NCBI GenBank assembly: GCA_035623615.1
Contig: DASPTB010000228.1
Span: 1 to 9,872, forward strand
Source of the DNA: DASPTB01 sp035623615
GTDB taxonomy: Bacteria; Actinomycetota; UBA4738
DNA length: 9,872 nt
Direction: 5' to 3'
Made by a program: the position numbers and the translations under genes. Within the stretch, counting starts at the first letter, position 1; every line of letters begins with the position of its first letter. The notes below the pieces were generated by a model. It was not told the origin of the DNA and searched no databases. It saw only the letters and a list, made by a program, of their open reading frames with translations. Positions 1 to 5,156 of the stretch are shown here, in pieces.

Positions 1-170
1 GAAGGGTTGACGCCCGGGACCCGCTCGCGGACCCTCCGGGCCACGTCGGCAGGGCTGATGTGGCCCGACGTCGACATGATCTCGGTGACGATCGCGCGCC
101 GCTGGGGCGTCATGCGCAGGCCGTGCTCGCGGAGCGTCTGGAGGACGGCGTCGACGGATGCGGTGGACAT
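1..170 (-). CDS. Fur-family transcriptional regulator, N-terminal fragment (continues beyond window start)
   Basis: Reading from an ATG at 170 towards base 1 gives about 56 residues beginning MSTASVDAVLQTLREHGLRM, followed by TPQRRAIVTEIM, GHISPADVARRVRE and VPGVNPS. The order 'LR..GLRMTPQR..I...', then 'HISPADV...V' and 'PGVN' is the first half of the winged-helix DNA-binding domain of Fur/Zur/PerR/Nur proteins. The recognition helix, dimerisation domain and metal-binding His/Cys residues lie outside the window, so the sensed metal or peroxide cannot be named. There is no Shine-Dalgarno sequence before the ATG; a TACACT -10-like hexamer at 186-181 would place transcription start about 4-5 bases from it, so the mRNA may be almost leaderless. 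The gene is transcribed divergently from the cupin gene, with a repeat-rich operator candidate between them. Family assignment is confident; subfamily is unknown. Confidence 0.88.
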   Translation of the reverse strand, partial: MSTASVDAVLQTLREHGLRMTPQRRAIVTEIMSTSGHISPADVARRVRERVPGVNP

Positions 171-180
171 TCCGGATCGA

Positions 181-210
181 AGTGTAGCCGCCCACGCGTT
201 GCACCTGCAA
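181..210 (-). promoter_or_regulatory. Possible promoter of the Fur-family gene
   Basis: On the minus strand a TTGCAG (210-205) is separated by 18 bases from TACACT (186-181). The -10 matches TATAAT at four of six positions; the -35 matches only TTG. It would start transcription at about 174-175, almost on the ATG at 170, which agrees with the lack of a ribosome binding site. The -35 lies inside the palindromic repeat, where a bound repressor would block it. Confidence 0.3.
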
Positions 211-223
211 CGGACTGTTGCAG
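198..223. promoter_or_regulatory. Candidate Fur-family operator: GTTGCA-N2-TGCAAC-N5-GTTGCA triple half-site
   Basis: Three alternating copies of GTTGCA/TGCAAC lie at 198-203, 206-211 and 217-222. The last two extend to a perfect 7-bp inverted repeat, CTGCAAC-N5-GTTGCAG, spanning 19 bases (205-223). The site is 28 bases upstream of the Fur-family start codon and overlaps where its -35 element would lie. Fur-family proteins bind palindromes of about this size. TTGCAA-type half-sites are described for the nickel regulator Nur of Streptomyces, but the spacing here differs. Autoregulation is inferred from position and symmetry only. Confidence 0.5.
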
Positions 224-296
224 AAGCGAGCCGCACTCCAGGGGTAGGGTACGGAGGTGCGCCCCGGTTCGGGGGCGGGAGGGAGGCGATCGGCGA

Positions 297-764
297 ATGG
301 ACGAGGCGTCTTCCGGCGAGGGCTACTTCCGAGGCGACGGACCCGCCGCGGCGTCCGGGCCGGACGGCCGGTACGTGCGGGTCCAGGATGTCCTGGGGCT
401 GCACCCCGTTCCCGAGGACGAGGGCCTCACCCTGCGTCCGGTGTTCGGGGAGAACATGACGATGAGCTTCGTCTTCTTCGAGCCGCACACCGAGGCGCCC
501 AGCCACCGGCACAAGGAAGAGCAGATGGGAACGGTCCTCGAGGGCACGCTCGAGTTCGACCTGGGCGGGGACCGGCGGGTGCTGGGTCCCGGCGACGTCT
601 ACGTCGTGCCGCCGTGGGTTCCGCACGGGGCGGTCTCGGGCGACGGACCCGCACTCGCCCTCGACGTCTTCTCGCCGCCGCGAGAGGGGTTTGCCGAGCT
701 GATGGAGCAGGCCCTCCGCGCGGCCGGGGACTCCGGCGCCACCGGGCAGCCGCCGCATGGCTGA
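297..764 (+). CDS. Single-domain cupin protein (KdgF-like fold)
   Basis: A 155-residue protein made of one cupin beta-barrel. Cupin motif 1 is HRHKEEQMGTVLEG, with H70 and H72 and Q76 as the third likely metal ligand. Motif 2 is PGDVYVVPPWVPHG, with H110 as the fourth ligand. The stretch ALDVFSPPREGF after motif 2 is typical of small cupins related to KdgF, an enzyme that acts on unsaturated uronates; substrate cannot be deduced here. The ATG at 297 was chosen because a purine-rich GGGAGGGAGG-like site precedes it and the domain starts soon after. The frame is open further upstream to 60, but that part overlaps the Fur-family gene and its operator. The first 25 residues are low in hydrophobics and are not a signal peptide, so the protein is probably cytoplasmic. 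It diverges from the regulator gene and may be under its control (inference). Confidence 0.85.
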   Translation: MDEASSGEGYFRGDGPAAASGPDGRYVRVQDVLGLHPVPEDEGLTLRPVFGENMTMSFVFFEPHTEAPSHRHKEEQMGTVLEGTLEFDLGGDRRVLGPGDVYVVPPWVPHGAVSGDGPALALDVFSPPREGFAELMEQALRAAGDSGATGQPPHG

Positions 765-2190
765 GCGCACGCTGTCTGCGACCCACACATCTTGGCGATC
801 ACGACACAGAGACCTTCGGCCCTTGATCGGCAGAGCTTCGAGTGACGAACGGCTCGCGGCGCCCGATCGGTGGCGGGCCCTGACGCGGCGCGGTGTCGGC
901 TCGCTGATCGCCGCGGTCGGCCTTCTCGCCGCGACCTCGCGGCCGGCGCTGGCGGCGCCGGGCGACCTGGACACCAGCTTCGGGACGGGGGGCCTGGTTC
1001 GCACGAACATCACGTCGGTCGCCGACGCGGCGTACGGCGTCGCGATCCAGCCCGACGGGAAGATCGTCGCGGTCGGGACGGCCGGCTACCCGAACTCGAC
1101 CTTCGCGGTGGTGCGGTACAAGCGGGACGGCACGCTCGATCCCACCTTCGGAACCGGGGGCGTCGTCCGGACCGACATCGGGCCGTATCAGGACGTCGCA
1201 TACGGCGTCGCCCTTCAGCCGGACGGCGACGTCGTCGTCGCGGGCGTCAGGGGCGCGGGGCGGCCGGGCTCGGACTTCGCCCTCGCCCGGTACCTTCCCG
1301 GCGGGACGCTCGATCCCTCGTTCGGATCGGGCGGCGTCGTGACGACGTCGCTGACGACGAAGCAGGACGAGGCCGACGGGGTCGGGATCCTGAGCAACGG
1401 GGACATCGTCGCGGCCGGTGGAGCGGGACTGAACGCCGCCAACCCCAACTTCGCCGTCGTGCGGTACCTGCCCGACGGACAGCTCGACCCGACGTTCGGG
1501 ACCGGTGGGGTCGTGCAGACCGACTTCGGCGCGGGGACCTTCGACTGGGCGTCCGGCGGGCTGGTGGTCCAGCCCGACGACGACGTCGTCGCGGGCGGTT
1601 ACACGGTCAGCGCCTCGGCGCGCGGCGACCCCAGGTTCGCGCTCGCTCGCTATCTCGCGGACGGCACCCTGGATCCCGCGTTCGGGACCGGTGGGAAGGT
1701 GATCACGAACTTCACCACCGGGTTCGACTACATCTCGTCGCTCGCCCTCGACGCGTCGGGCGACATCGTCGCGGCCGGGGAGGCCGGCGCCCGGACCGGC
1801 CGCGACGTCGCGGCGCTGGCGCGCTACACGCCGGCGGGCGTGCTCGACACGACCTTCGGCACCGGGGGCAAGGTGACGACCGACTACGGGAAGTACGGCG
1901 ACGCCGCCATCGGCGTCGCGGTGGACCCGACGACCCAGGACGTCGTGACGGCGGGCGCCGTCGGCCTCGGGGGGTCGAAGCCGCGGTTCGCGGTCTGTCG
2001 TTACACGCCGGCCGGCGTGCTCGACACGACCTTCGGCACCGGCGGCAAGGTCTTCACCGACTTCAGCTCGAGCGAGGACTACGCGAACGCCGTCGCCATC
2101 CAGGCGGGCGGGCGGATCGTCGTGGCCGGCGTCGCCGCGCAAGGATCCGGCAACTCCTCGTTCGCGCTGGCCCGGTACCTCGACAGCTGA
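757..2190 (+). CDS. Secreted delta-60 repeat protein with seven repeats (probable beta-propeller)
   Basis: A 477-residue protein. After a signal region (RR at 44-45, hydrophobic VGSLIAAVGLLAA, likely cleavage after ALA at 64-66) it consists wholly of seven repeats of 56-62 residues, starting near residues 69, 125, 183, 241, 303, 361 and 420. Each repeat runs G-x-LD-x-x-FGTGG-x-V..., then a 'V.I/LQPDG.IV.AG' strand pair, then F.A..RY. This is the delta-60 repeat family (TIGR02608 type), found in exported proteins of unknown role. Seven units fit one seven-bladed propeller; this fold is inferred. No membrane anchor, sortase motif or catalytic domain follows. The start is uncertain: ATG 757 overlaps the cupin stop by eight bases and gives a long leader with no clear ribosome binding site, while TTG 823 would give a more usual 44-residue signal peptide. 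The TRRGVGSL stretch could be a weak Tat motif. Confidence 0.88.
   Translation: MAERTLSATHTSWRSRHRDLRPLIGRASSDERLAAPDRWRALTRRGVGSLIAAVGLLAATSRPALAAPGDLDTSFGTGGLVRTNITSVADAAYGVAIQPDGKIVAVGTAGYPNSTFAVVRYKRDGTLDPTFGTGGVVRTDIGPYQDVAYGVALQPDGDVVVAGVRGAGRPGSDFALARYLPGGTLDPSFGSGGVVTTSLTTKQDEADGVGILSNGDIVAAGGAGLNAANPNFAVVRYLPDGQLDPTFGTGGVVQTDFGAGTFDWASGGLVVQPDDDVVAGGYTVSASARGDPRFALARYLADGTLDPAFGTGGKVITNFTTGFDYISSLALDASGDIVAAGEAGARTGRDVAALARYTPAGVLDTTFGTGGKVTTDYGKYGDAAIGVAVDPTTQDVVTAGAVGLGGSKPRFAVCRYTPAGVLDTTFGTGGKVFTDFSSSEDYANAVAIQAGGRIVVAGVAAQGSGNSSFALARYLDS
1822..2051 (+). repeat. Near-identical 53-bp direct repeat within the delta-60 gene (1822-1874 and 1999-2051)
   Basis: The blocks at 1822-1874 and 1999-2051 match at 50 of 53 bases and are offset by 177 bases, exactly 59 codons, which is one protein repeat. 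They encode the RYTPAGVLDTTFGTGGKV junctions that begin repeats six and seven. The other junctions encode related residues with more diverged codons, so this pair looks like the youngest duplication or a gene-conversion event. Confidence 0.85.
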
Positions 2191-2199
2191 GGCCGGGGT

Positions 2200-2931
2200 T
2201 CAGCCGAGATCGGCCGCCGCGAGGAACCGCTCGACGAGCGCTCGGTCGCCGAACACGTCGACCGCGTCCGTCCCGAGGCGCCGCCAGAGAAGGAGAAGGA
2301 CGTCCGACGCGCGCCCTCCGATCGTCGCGGCCGGTTCGGCCGTCGTCCCTCGGGAGATCTCCGCGGCGCCGGGGAGTGCGGTCACGTACCACTCGGTCGG
2401 AGCGTCGGCCGTGCGGACGGCCACCGTCTCGCCGTCGCCCGCGAACGCGTCGACGTCGAGAGGAAGGCAGACCTCGAAGAACTCGTCGATCCCGTCGGCC
2501 GCAAGCGCCGCGTCGATCGGGTCGACGCGGCCGATGGCGAGCTGCACGTCGGCGCGGTGCACCGCCGTCTCCTGCGCCATCCGCCGCGGCCAGAACGCCG
2601 CAGTCTGCGGCTTGGTCTCGGACCAGTTCCACACCGGCCGGTCCGGATCCGCGGACGCCAGCACGTCGACGAGCGCGGCAAGCCCCTCTTCGAACCACGG
2701 AACGACGGCGTCGCCCTCGGGCGCGGTCACCCGGGCGACGTCCTCGGCCGTTGTGCTCCCCCGGCGCACCCGATCGGCGACATGCCGGTGCACCTTGCCC
2801 GTGTGGTCGACCACGCGCGCGACCGTCCACCCCGGGCACGACGGGACCGGGAGGTCCAGCGCTCCGGCGGCGTGGGCGGCGAGCAGCCTCCCGTTCGCCT
2901 CGACGGCCCGCACGTACTCGCTCGTCTCCAC
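2200..2931 (-). CDS. Maleylpyruvate isomerase family (MDMPI/DinB-like) mycothiol-dependent enzyme
   Basis: A 243-residue protein from a GTG at 2931. The N-terminal helix EYVRAVEANGRLLAAHAAG followed by VPSCPGWTVARVVDHTGKVH is the hallmark of the MDMPI N-terminal domain, a DinB-like four-helix bundle. The likely metal ligands are H43 (VDHTG) and the E121/H125 pair in QETAVHRADV; their spacing matches the Glu-x3-His of Corynebacterium maleylpyruvate isomerase. A C-terminal MDMPI-type domain follows from about residue 150. Known family members use mycothiol to isomerise or conjugate small metabolites; the substrate here is unknown. The open frame runs upstream to 3216, but that part overlaps the small membrane-protein gene in another frame. 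GTG 2931 puts the conserved helix at the N-terminus and leaves 17 bases after the membrane-protein stop. It ends nine bases from the convergent delta-60 gene, with no clear terminator between. Confidence 0.85.
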   Translation of the reverse strand: METSEYVRAVEANGRLLAAHAAGALDLPVPSCPGWTVARVVDHTGKVHRHVADRVRRGSTTAEDVARVTAPEGDAVVPWFEEGLAALVDVLASADPDRPVWNWSETKPQTAAFWPRRMAQETAVHRADVQLAIGRVDPIDAALAADGIDEFFEVCLPLDVDAFAGDGETVAVRTADAPTEWYVTALPGAAEISRGTTAEPAATIGGRASDVLLLLWRRLGTDAVDVFGDRALVERFLAAADLG

Positions 2932-2948
2932 CGCGGCCAGTATCGCAG

Positions 2949-3221
2949 TCAGCGCCGGCCGCGAGACCGGGCGCCGAACCCCAGCAGGCCCAGGTCGGCG
3001 GCGAGCCCCACCAGCAGGATCACCAGGCCGATCCCGTCGAATCCGTGGAACTCGTTCTCCGCGACCGCATACGCGAGGGTGGTCATCGGCAGGAAGAAGA
3101 AGCCCACCGTCGGCCAGAACCAACCGGTGAACGCGCGGCTCAAGTAGTCGGTAAAGAGCCAGAGGCAGAACAGGATGAGCCGCGGGCTGATCAAACCGAG
3201 GAGGATCAGGAAGCACCCCAT
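2949..3221 (-). CDS. Small integral membrane protein, 90 residues, unknown function
   Basis: Begins MGCFLILLGLISPRLILFCL and has three hydrophobic stretches: about residues 4-23, 33-54 (GWFWPTVGFFFLPMTTLAYA) and 63-82 (GIGLVILLVGLAADLGLLGF), followed by a basic tail ARSRGRR. The internal 'SPRL', 'LFTDYLSRAF' and 'FLPMTTLAYA' segments resemble short hypothetical membrane proteins I associate with actinobacteria, but I cannot name a function. A clear ribosome binding site, GAGGAAGG, lies about nine bases before the ATG. It is followed after 17 bases by the MDMPI-family gene, so the two are probably co-transcribed. A palindromic element lies just upstream, between it and ilvE. Confidence 0.8.
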   Translation of the reverse strand: MGCFLILLGLISPRLILFCLWLFTDYLSRAFTGWFWPTVGFFFLPMTTLAYAVAENEFHGFDGIGLVILLVGLAADLGLLGFGARSRGRR

Positions 3222-3241
3222 GCCCGCCGCCCTTCCTCGTT

Positions 3242-3266
3242 GGTCAGGTCACCTGACGATCTGACC
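3242..3266. promoter_or_regulatory. 15-bp perfect palindrome with an extra half-site between ilvE and the membrane-protein gene
   Basis: GTCAGGT-C-ACCTGAC (3243-3257) is a perfect 7-1-7 inverted repeat. GGTCAG at 3242-3247 also pairs with CTGACC at 3261-3266. It lies in the 61-base gap after the ilvE stop and 20 bases before the membrane-protein start. The one-base centre favours a dimeric repressor site over an RNA hairpin, and no T-run follows on the minus strand. It could be an internal operator or part of an ilvE attenuator or terminator; the protein that would bind is unknown. Confidence 0.4.
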
Positions 3267-3282
3267 GGTACCGACGGCCGGG

Positions 3283-4233
3283 CTACTCGAGCCCGCTCAG
3301 CCGCTCGCGGCCGTCCGCGTAGACCGCCGATCGCCATTCGGGAAACTCGTCGCTCATCCCGCGGACGATTGCCAGGTAACGCTCCTGGAGCTCGATGGTG
3401 ACGCGGCCGGGCTTTCCCGATCCGATCTGGCGGCCGTCGATGTTCGTCACCGGCGCAACCTGCACACCGGTTCCGCACAGGAAGACCTCGTCCGCCGAGA
3501 ACAGCTCGCTTCGGTCCACGCGGCGCTCCCGAACCGGGATACCGCGCCGCTGCGCGATCCGGATCACCGAGTCGCGCGTCACGCCGACGAGGATGTCGTC
3601 CGCCTGCTCGGGCGTCACCAGCTCGCCGTCCCGGACCAGGAAGACGTTGGCCGAGGACGCCTCGGCGACGTGGCCATCCGAGGTGAGCATGATCGCCTCG
3701 TCCACGCCGCGCTGCCGTGCCTCGTCGGAGGCGATCGCGGCGTTCACGTAAGCACCGGTCGGCTTCGCGCGCGCCGGGATCGCGTTGTCGCCGATGCGGA
3801 TCCACGCGGAGATCGTGAGCGACAGGCCGCGGTCGATGTCGAGGTACGCGCCCATCGGGATGGCGTACATGCAAAAGCTCGTGGTCAAGCCCGTCAGTGC
3901 CACCTTGATCGTGTGCTCGGACTTGTAGACGATCGGCCGCAGATAGGCGTCCTCGCGGAAGCCGTTGCGGGCCAGGAGCTCGAGCGCGAGGGCGGCGAGC
4001 TGCTCGGGTTCCAGGTCGAAGTCGAGCTTGAGGATCCGGGCGCTGTCGGCGAGCCGCTGCATATGGTCGGCCAACCGAAACGCGAACAGCTGCTCGAGGT
4101 CGGAGTTCCAGTAGGCGCGAATCCCCTCGAAGCATCCCGTTCCGTACGTGAACGCGTGCGTCGTGATCGGGACGCGCGCGTCCTCGAGCGGAATCATCCT
4201 CTCTTCGAAGTACGCGATGTCGCCGGCCGTCAC
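3283..4233 (-). CDS. ilvE: Branched-chain amino acid aminotransferase
   Basis: A 316-residue class IV (fold type IV) PLP-dependent aminotransferase, close to the usual 300-310 of IlvE. It interconverts leucine, isoleucine and valine with their 2-oxo acids using glutamate/2-oxoglutarate, in the cytoplasm. Landmarks: ITTHAFTYGTGCFEGIRAYW (24-42), the YLRPIVYKS segment near 97, the PLP lysine K157 in IPARAKPTGAYVNAA, VAEASSANVFLV (189-200) with the PLP-associated glutamate E191, ILVGVTRDSVI near 214-224, and FLCGTGVQVAPV (251-262). The GIRAYW stretch favours IlvE over D-alanine aminotransferase or aminodeoxychorismate lyase. The start is GTG at 4233, preceded by GGGAGGAG. It lies 25 bases after the SDR stop, so the two are probably one transcript. 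Confidence 0.93.
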   Translation of the reverse strand: MTAGDIAYFEERMIPLEDARVPITTHAFTYGTGCFEGIRAYWNSDLEQLFAFRLADHMQRLADSARILKLDFDLEPEQLAALALELLARNGFREDAYLRPIVYKSEHTIKVALTGLTTSFCMYAIPMGAYLDIDRGLSLTISAWIRIGDNAIPARAKPTGAYVNAAIASDEARQRGVDEAIMLTSDGHVAEASSANVFLVRDGELVTPEQADDILVGVTRDSVIRIAQRRGIPVRERRVDRSELFSADEVFLCGTGVQVAPVTNIDGRQIGSGKPGRVTIELQERYLAIVRGMSDEFPEWRSAVYADGRERLSGLE

Positions 4234-4258
4234 CTGGGTCGCTCCTCCCGCCCCGCGC

Positions 4259-5044
4259 TCACACGTACTTTCCCATACCGCCGGCCACGTCGACCGAGGC
4301 GCCGGTGACGTAGCCGGCCCGGGCGCTCACGAGGAACGCGACCACGCCCGAGACCTCCTCGGGCTCCCCGAAGCGTCCAAGCGGCACCTCGGCGGCCGCC
4401 AGACGTCCGAGGAACTCGGCCTCGGTGAGGTCGGGCGCCCGGCGCGCGCGGATACCCTCCCACTGCGGGGTCCGCACGAAGCCGATGTTCACGCTGTTCA
4501 CGAGGACCCCGTCGGGGGCCAGCTCCATCGCGAGGGCCTTGGTGAGCGACAGGCACGCGGCCCGGTTCACGCTCGTCGCGAAGAAAGCGGGATCCGGGTA
4601 GCGGCCGTAGACGGCGTTGACGTTGACGACCCGCCCGCCGCCCGCCGCGCGCAGGTGCGGCAGCGCCTCGCGCGTGCACCGGATCATGGAGAAGAGCTTC
4701 ACGTCGAGGTCGGCCTTCCAGTCCTCGTCCGACAGCGCCTCGAAGTCGCCCGGCCGCGCGCGGCCGGCATTGTTGACCAGGATGTCGAGGCCGCCGAGCT
4801 CCGCGGCAGCCCCGGCGACGAACCGGCGGACCTGCTCGGGATCGGTGACGTCGCACACGCCTGCCGTGACGCGCCTGCCGGAGGCGGAACGGATGGCCTC
4901 GGCGGCCTCCTTGATCTCGCCGTCGTCGCGGGAGCAGATGGCGAGGTCGGCTCCCTCAGCGGCGAGCTCCGCGGCGATCGCCCGCCCGAGCCCCTTCGAC
5001 GCGCCCGTGACGATCGCCCGCTTGCCATCCAGGCCGAGCTCCAC
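4259..5044 (-). CDS. SDR-family protein with a non-canonical active site
   Basis: A 261-residue Rossmann-fold protein of classical SDR length. The cofactor motif TGASKGLG (13-20), CSRD at 37-40 (suggesting NADP(H)), CDVTD (64-68) and NNAG (91-94) are intact. The end, PLGRFGEPEEVSGVVAFLVS then YVTGASVDVAGG, is typical of FabG-like SDRs. The catalytic tetrad is replaced throughout: by spacing, Asn is K116 (DVKLFS), Ser is A144 (VNVNAVYG), Tyr is T157 and Lys is R161 (FFATSVNRAAC). The surrounding sequence is well kept, including VNSVNIGFVRTPQW, so this looks like a functional divergent subfamily and not decay. It may be a non-catalytic NAD(P)-binding protein or use other residues. The start is GTG 5044, with GAGGAGGGAG just upstream. 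It is the first gene of the probable SDR-ilvE-membrane protein-MDMPI run. Confidence 0.88.
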   Translation of the reverse strand: MELGLDGKRAIVTGASKGLGRAIAAELAAEGADLAICSRDDGEIKEAAEAIRSASGRRVTAGVCDVTDPEQVRRFVAGAAAELGGLDILVNNAGRARPGDFEALSDEDWKADLDVKLFSMIRCTREALPHLRAAGGGRVVNVNAVYGRYPDPAFFATSVNRAACLSLTKALAMELAPDGVLVNSVNIGFVRTPQWEGIRARRAPDLTEAEFLGRLAAAEVPLGRFGEPEEVSGVVAFLVSARAGYVTGASVDVAGGMGKYV

Positions 5045-5129
5045 CTTCGCTCCCTCCTCGACCGACGGTCGCCCGCCGCACGGCCCAGGGCGTCGCGGCG
5101 AGGATCACGACGAAGCCTAGACGAGCCGC

Positions 5130-5156
5130 GCCGCGCCCGCCCGGGGCGGGCTCGGC
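5130..5156 (-). terminator. G+C-rich hairpin directly after the sulfatase stop
   Basis: GCCCGCC (5135-5141) and GGCGGGC (5145-5151) pair perfectly around a three-base loop. After one mismatch the stem continues with GCCG (5130-5133) and CGGC (5153-5156). It starts at the base next to the sulfatase stop codon (5159-5157). There is no T-run, as is common in high-G+C actinobacteria, so this is a probable rather than certain terminator. Confidence 0.5.

Noticed and set aside
245..250. TAGGGT as a -10 box for the cupin gene.
   Set aside because: No acceptable -35 at 16-18 bases; the TTGCAG at 218-223 is 21 bases away. Not strong enough to list as a promoter.
799..2142. A 447-codon open frame antisense to the delta-60 gene.
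   Set aside because: Its apparent repeats only mirror the delta-60 repeats, and its composition (Arg, Gly, Asp, Val) has no protein-family character.
2188..2220. GGCCG...CGGCC inverted repeat at the junction of the delta-60 and MDMPI genes as a bidirectional terminator.
   Set aside because: Only five pairs with a loop of about 17 bases and no T-run; expected by chance at this G+C content.
870..3401. An 843-codon open frame on the plus strand.
   Set aside because: It runs in another frame over the delta-60 gene and antisense to the MDMPI and membrane-protein genes; its product is Arg/Gly/Pro-rich with no domain. This is the usual G+C-driven shadow.
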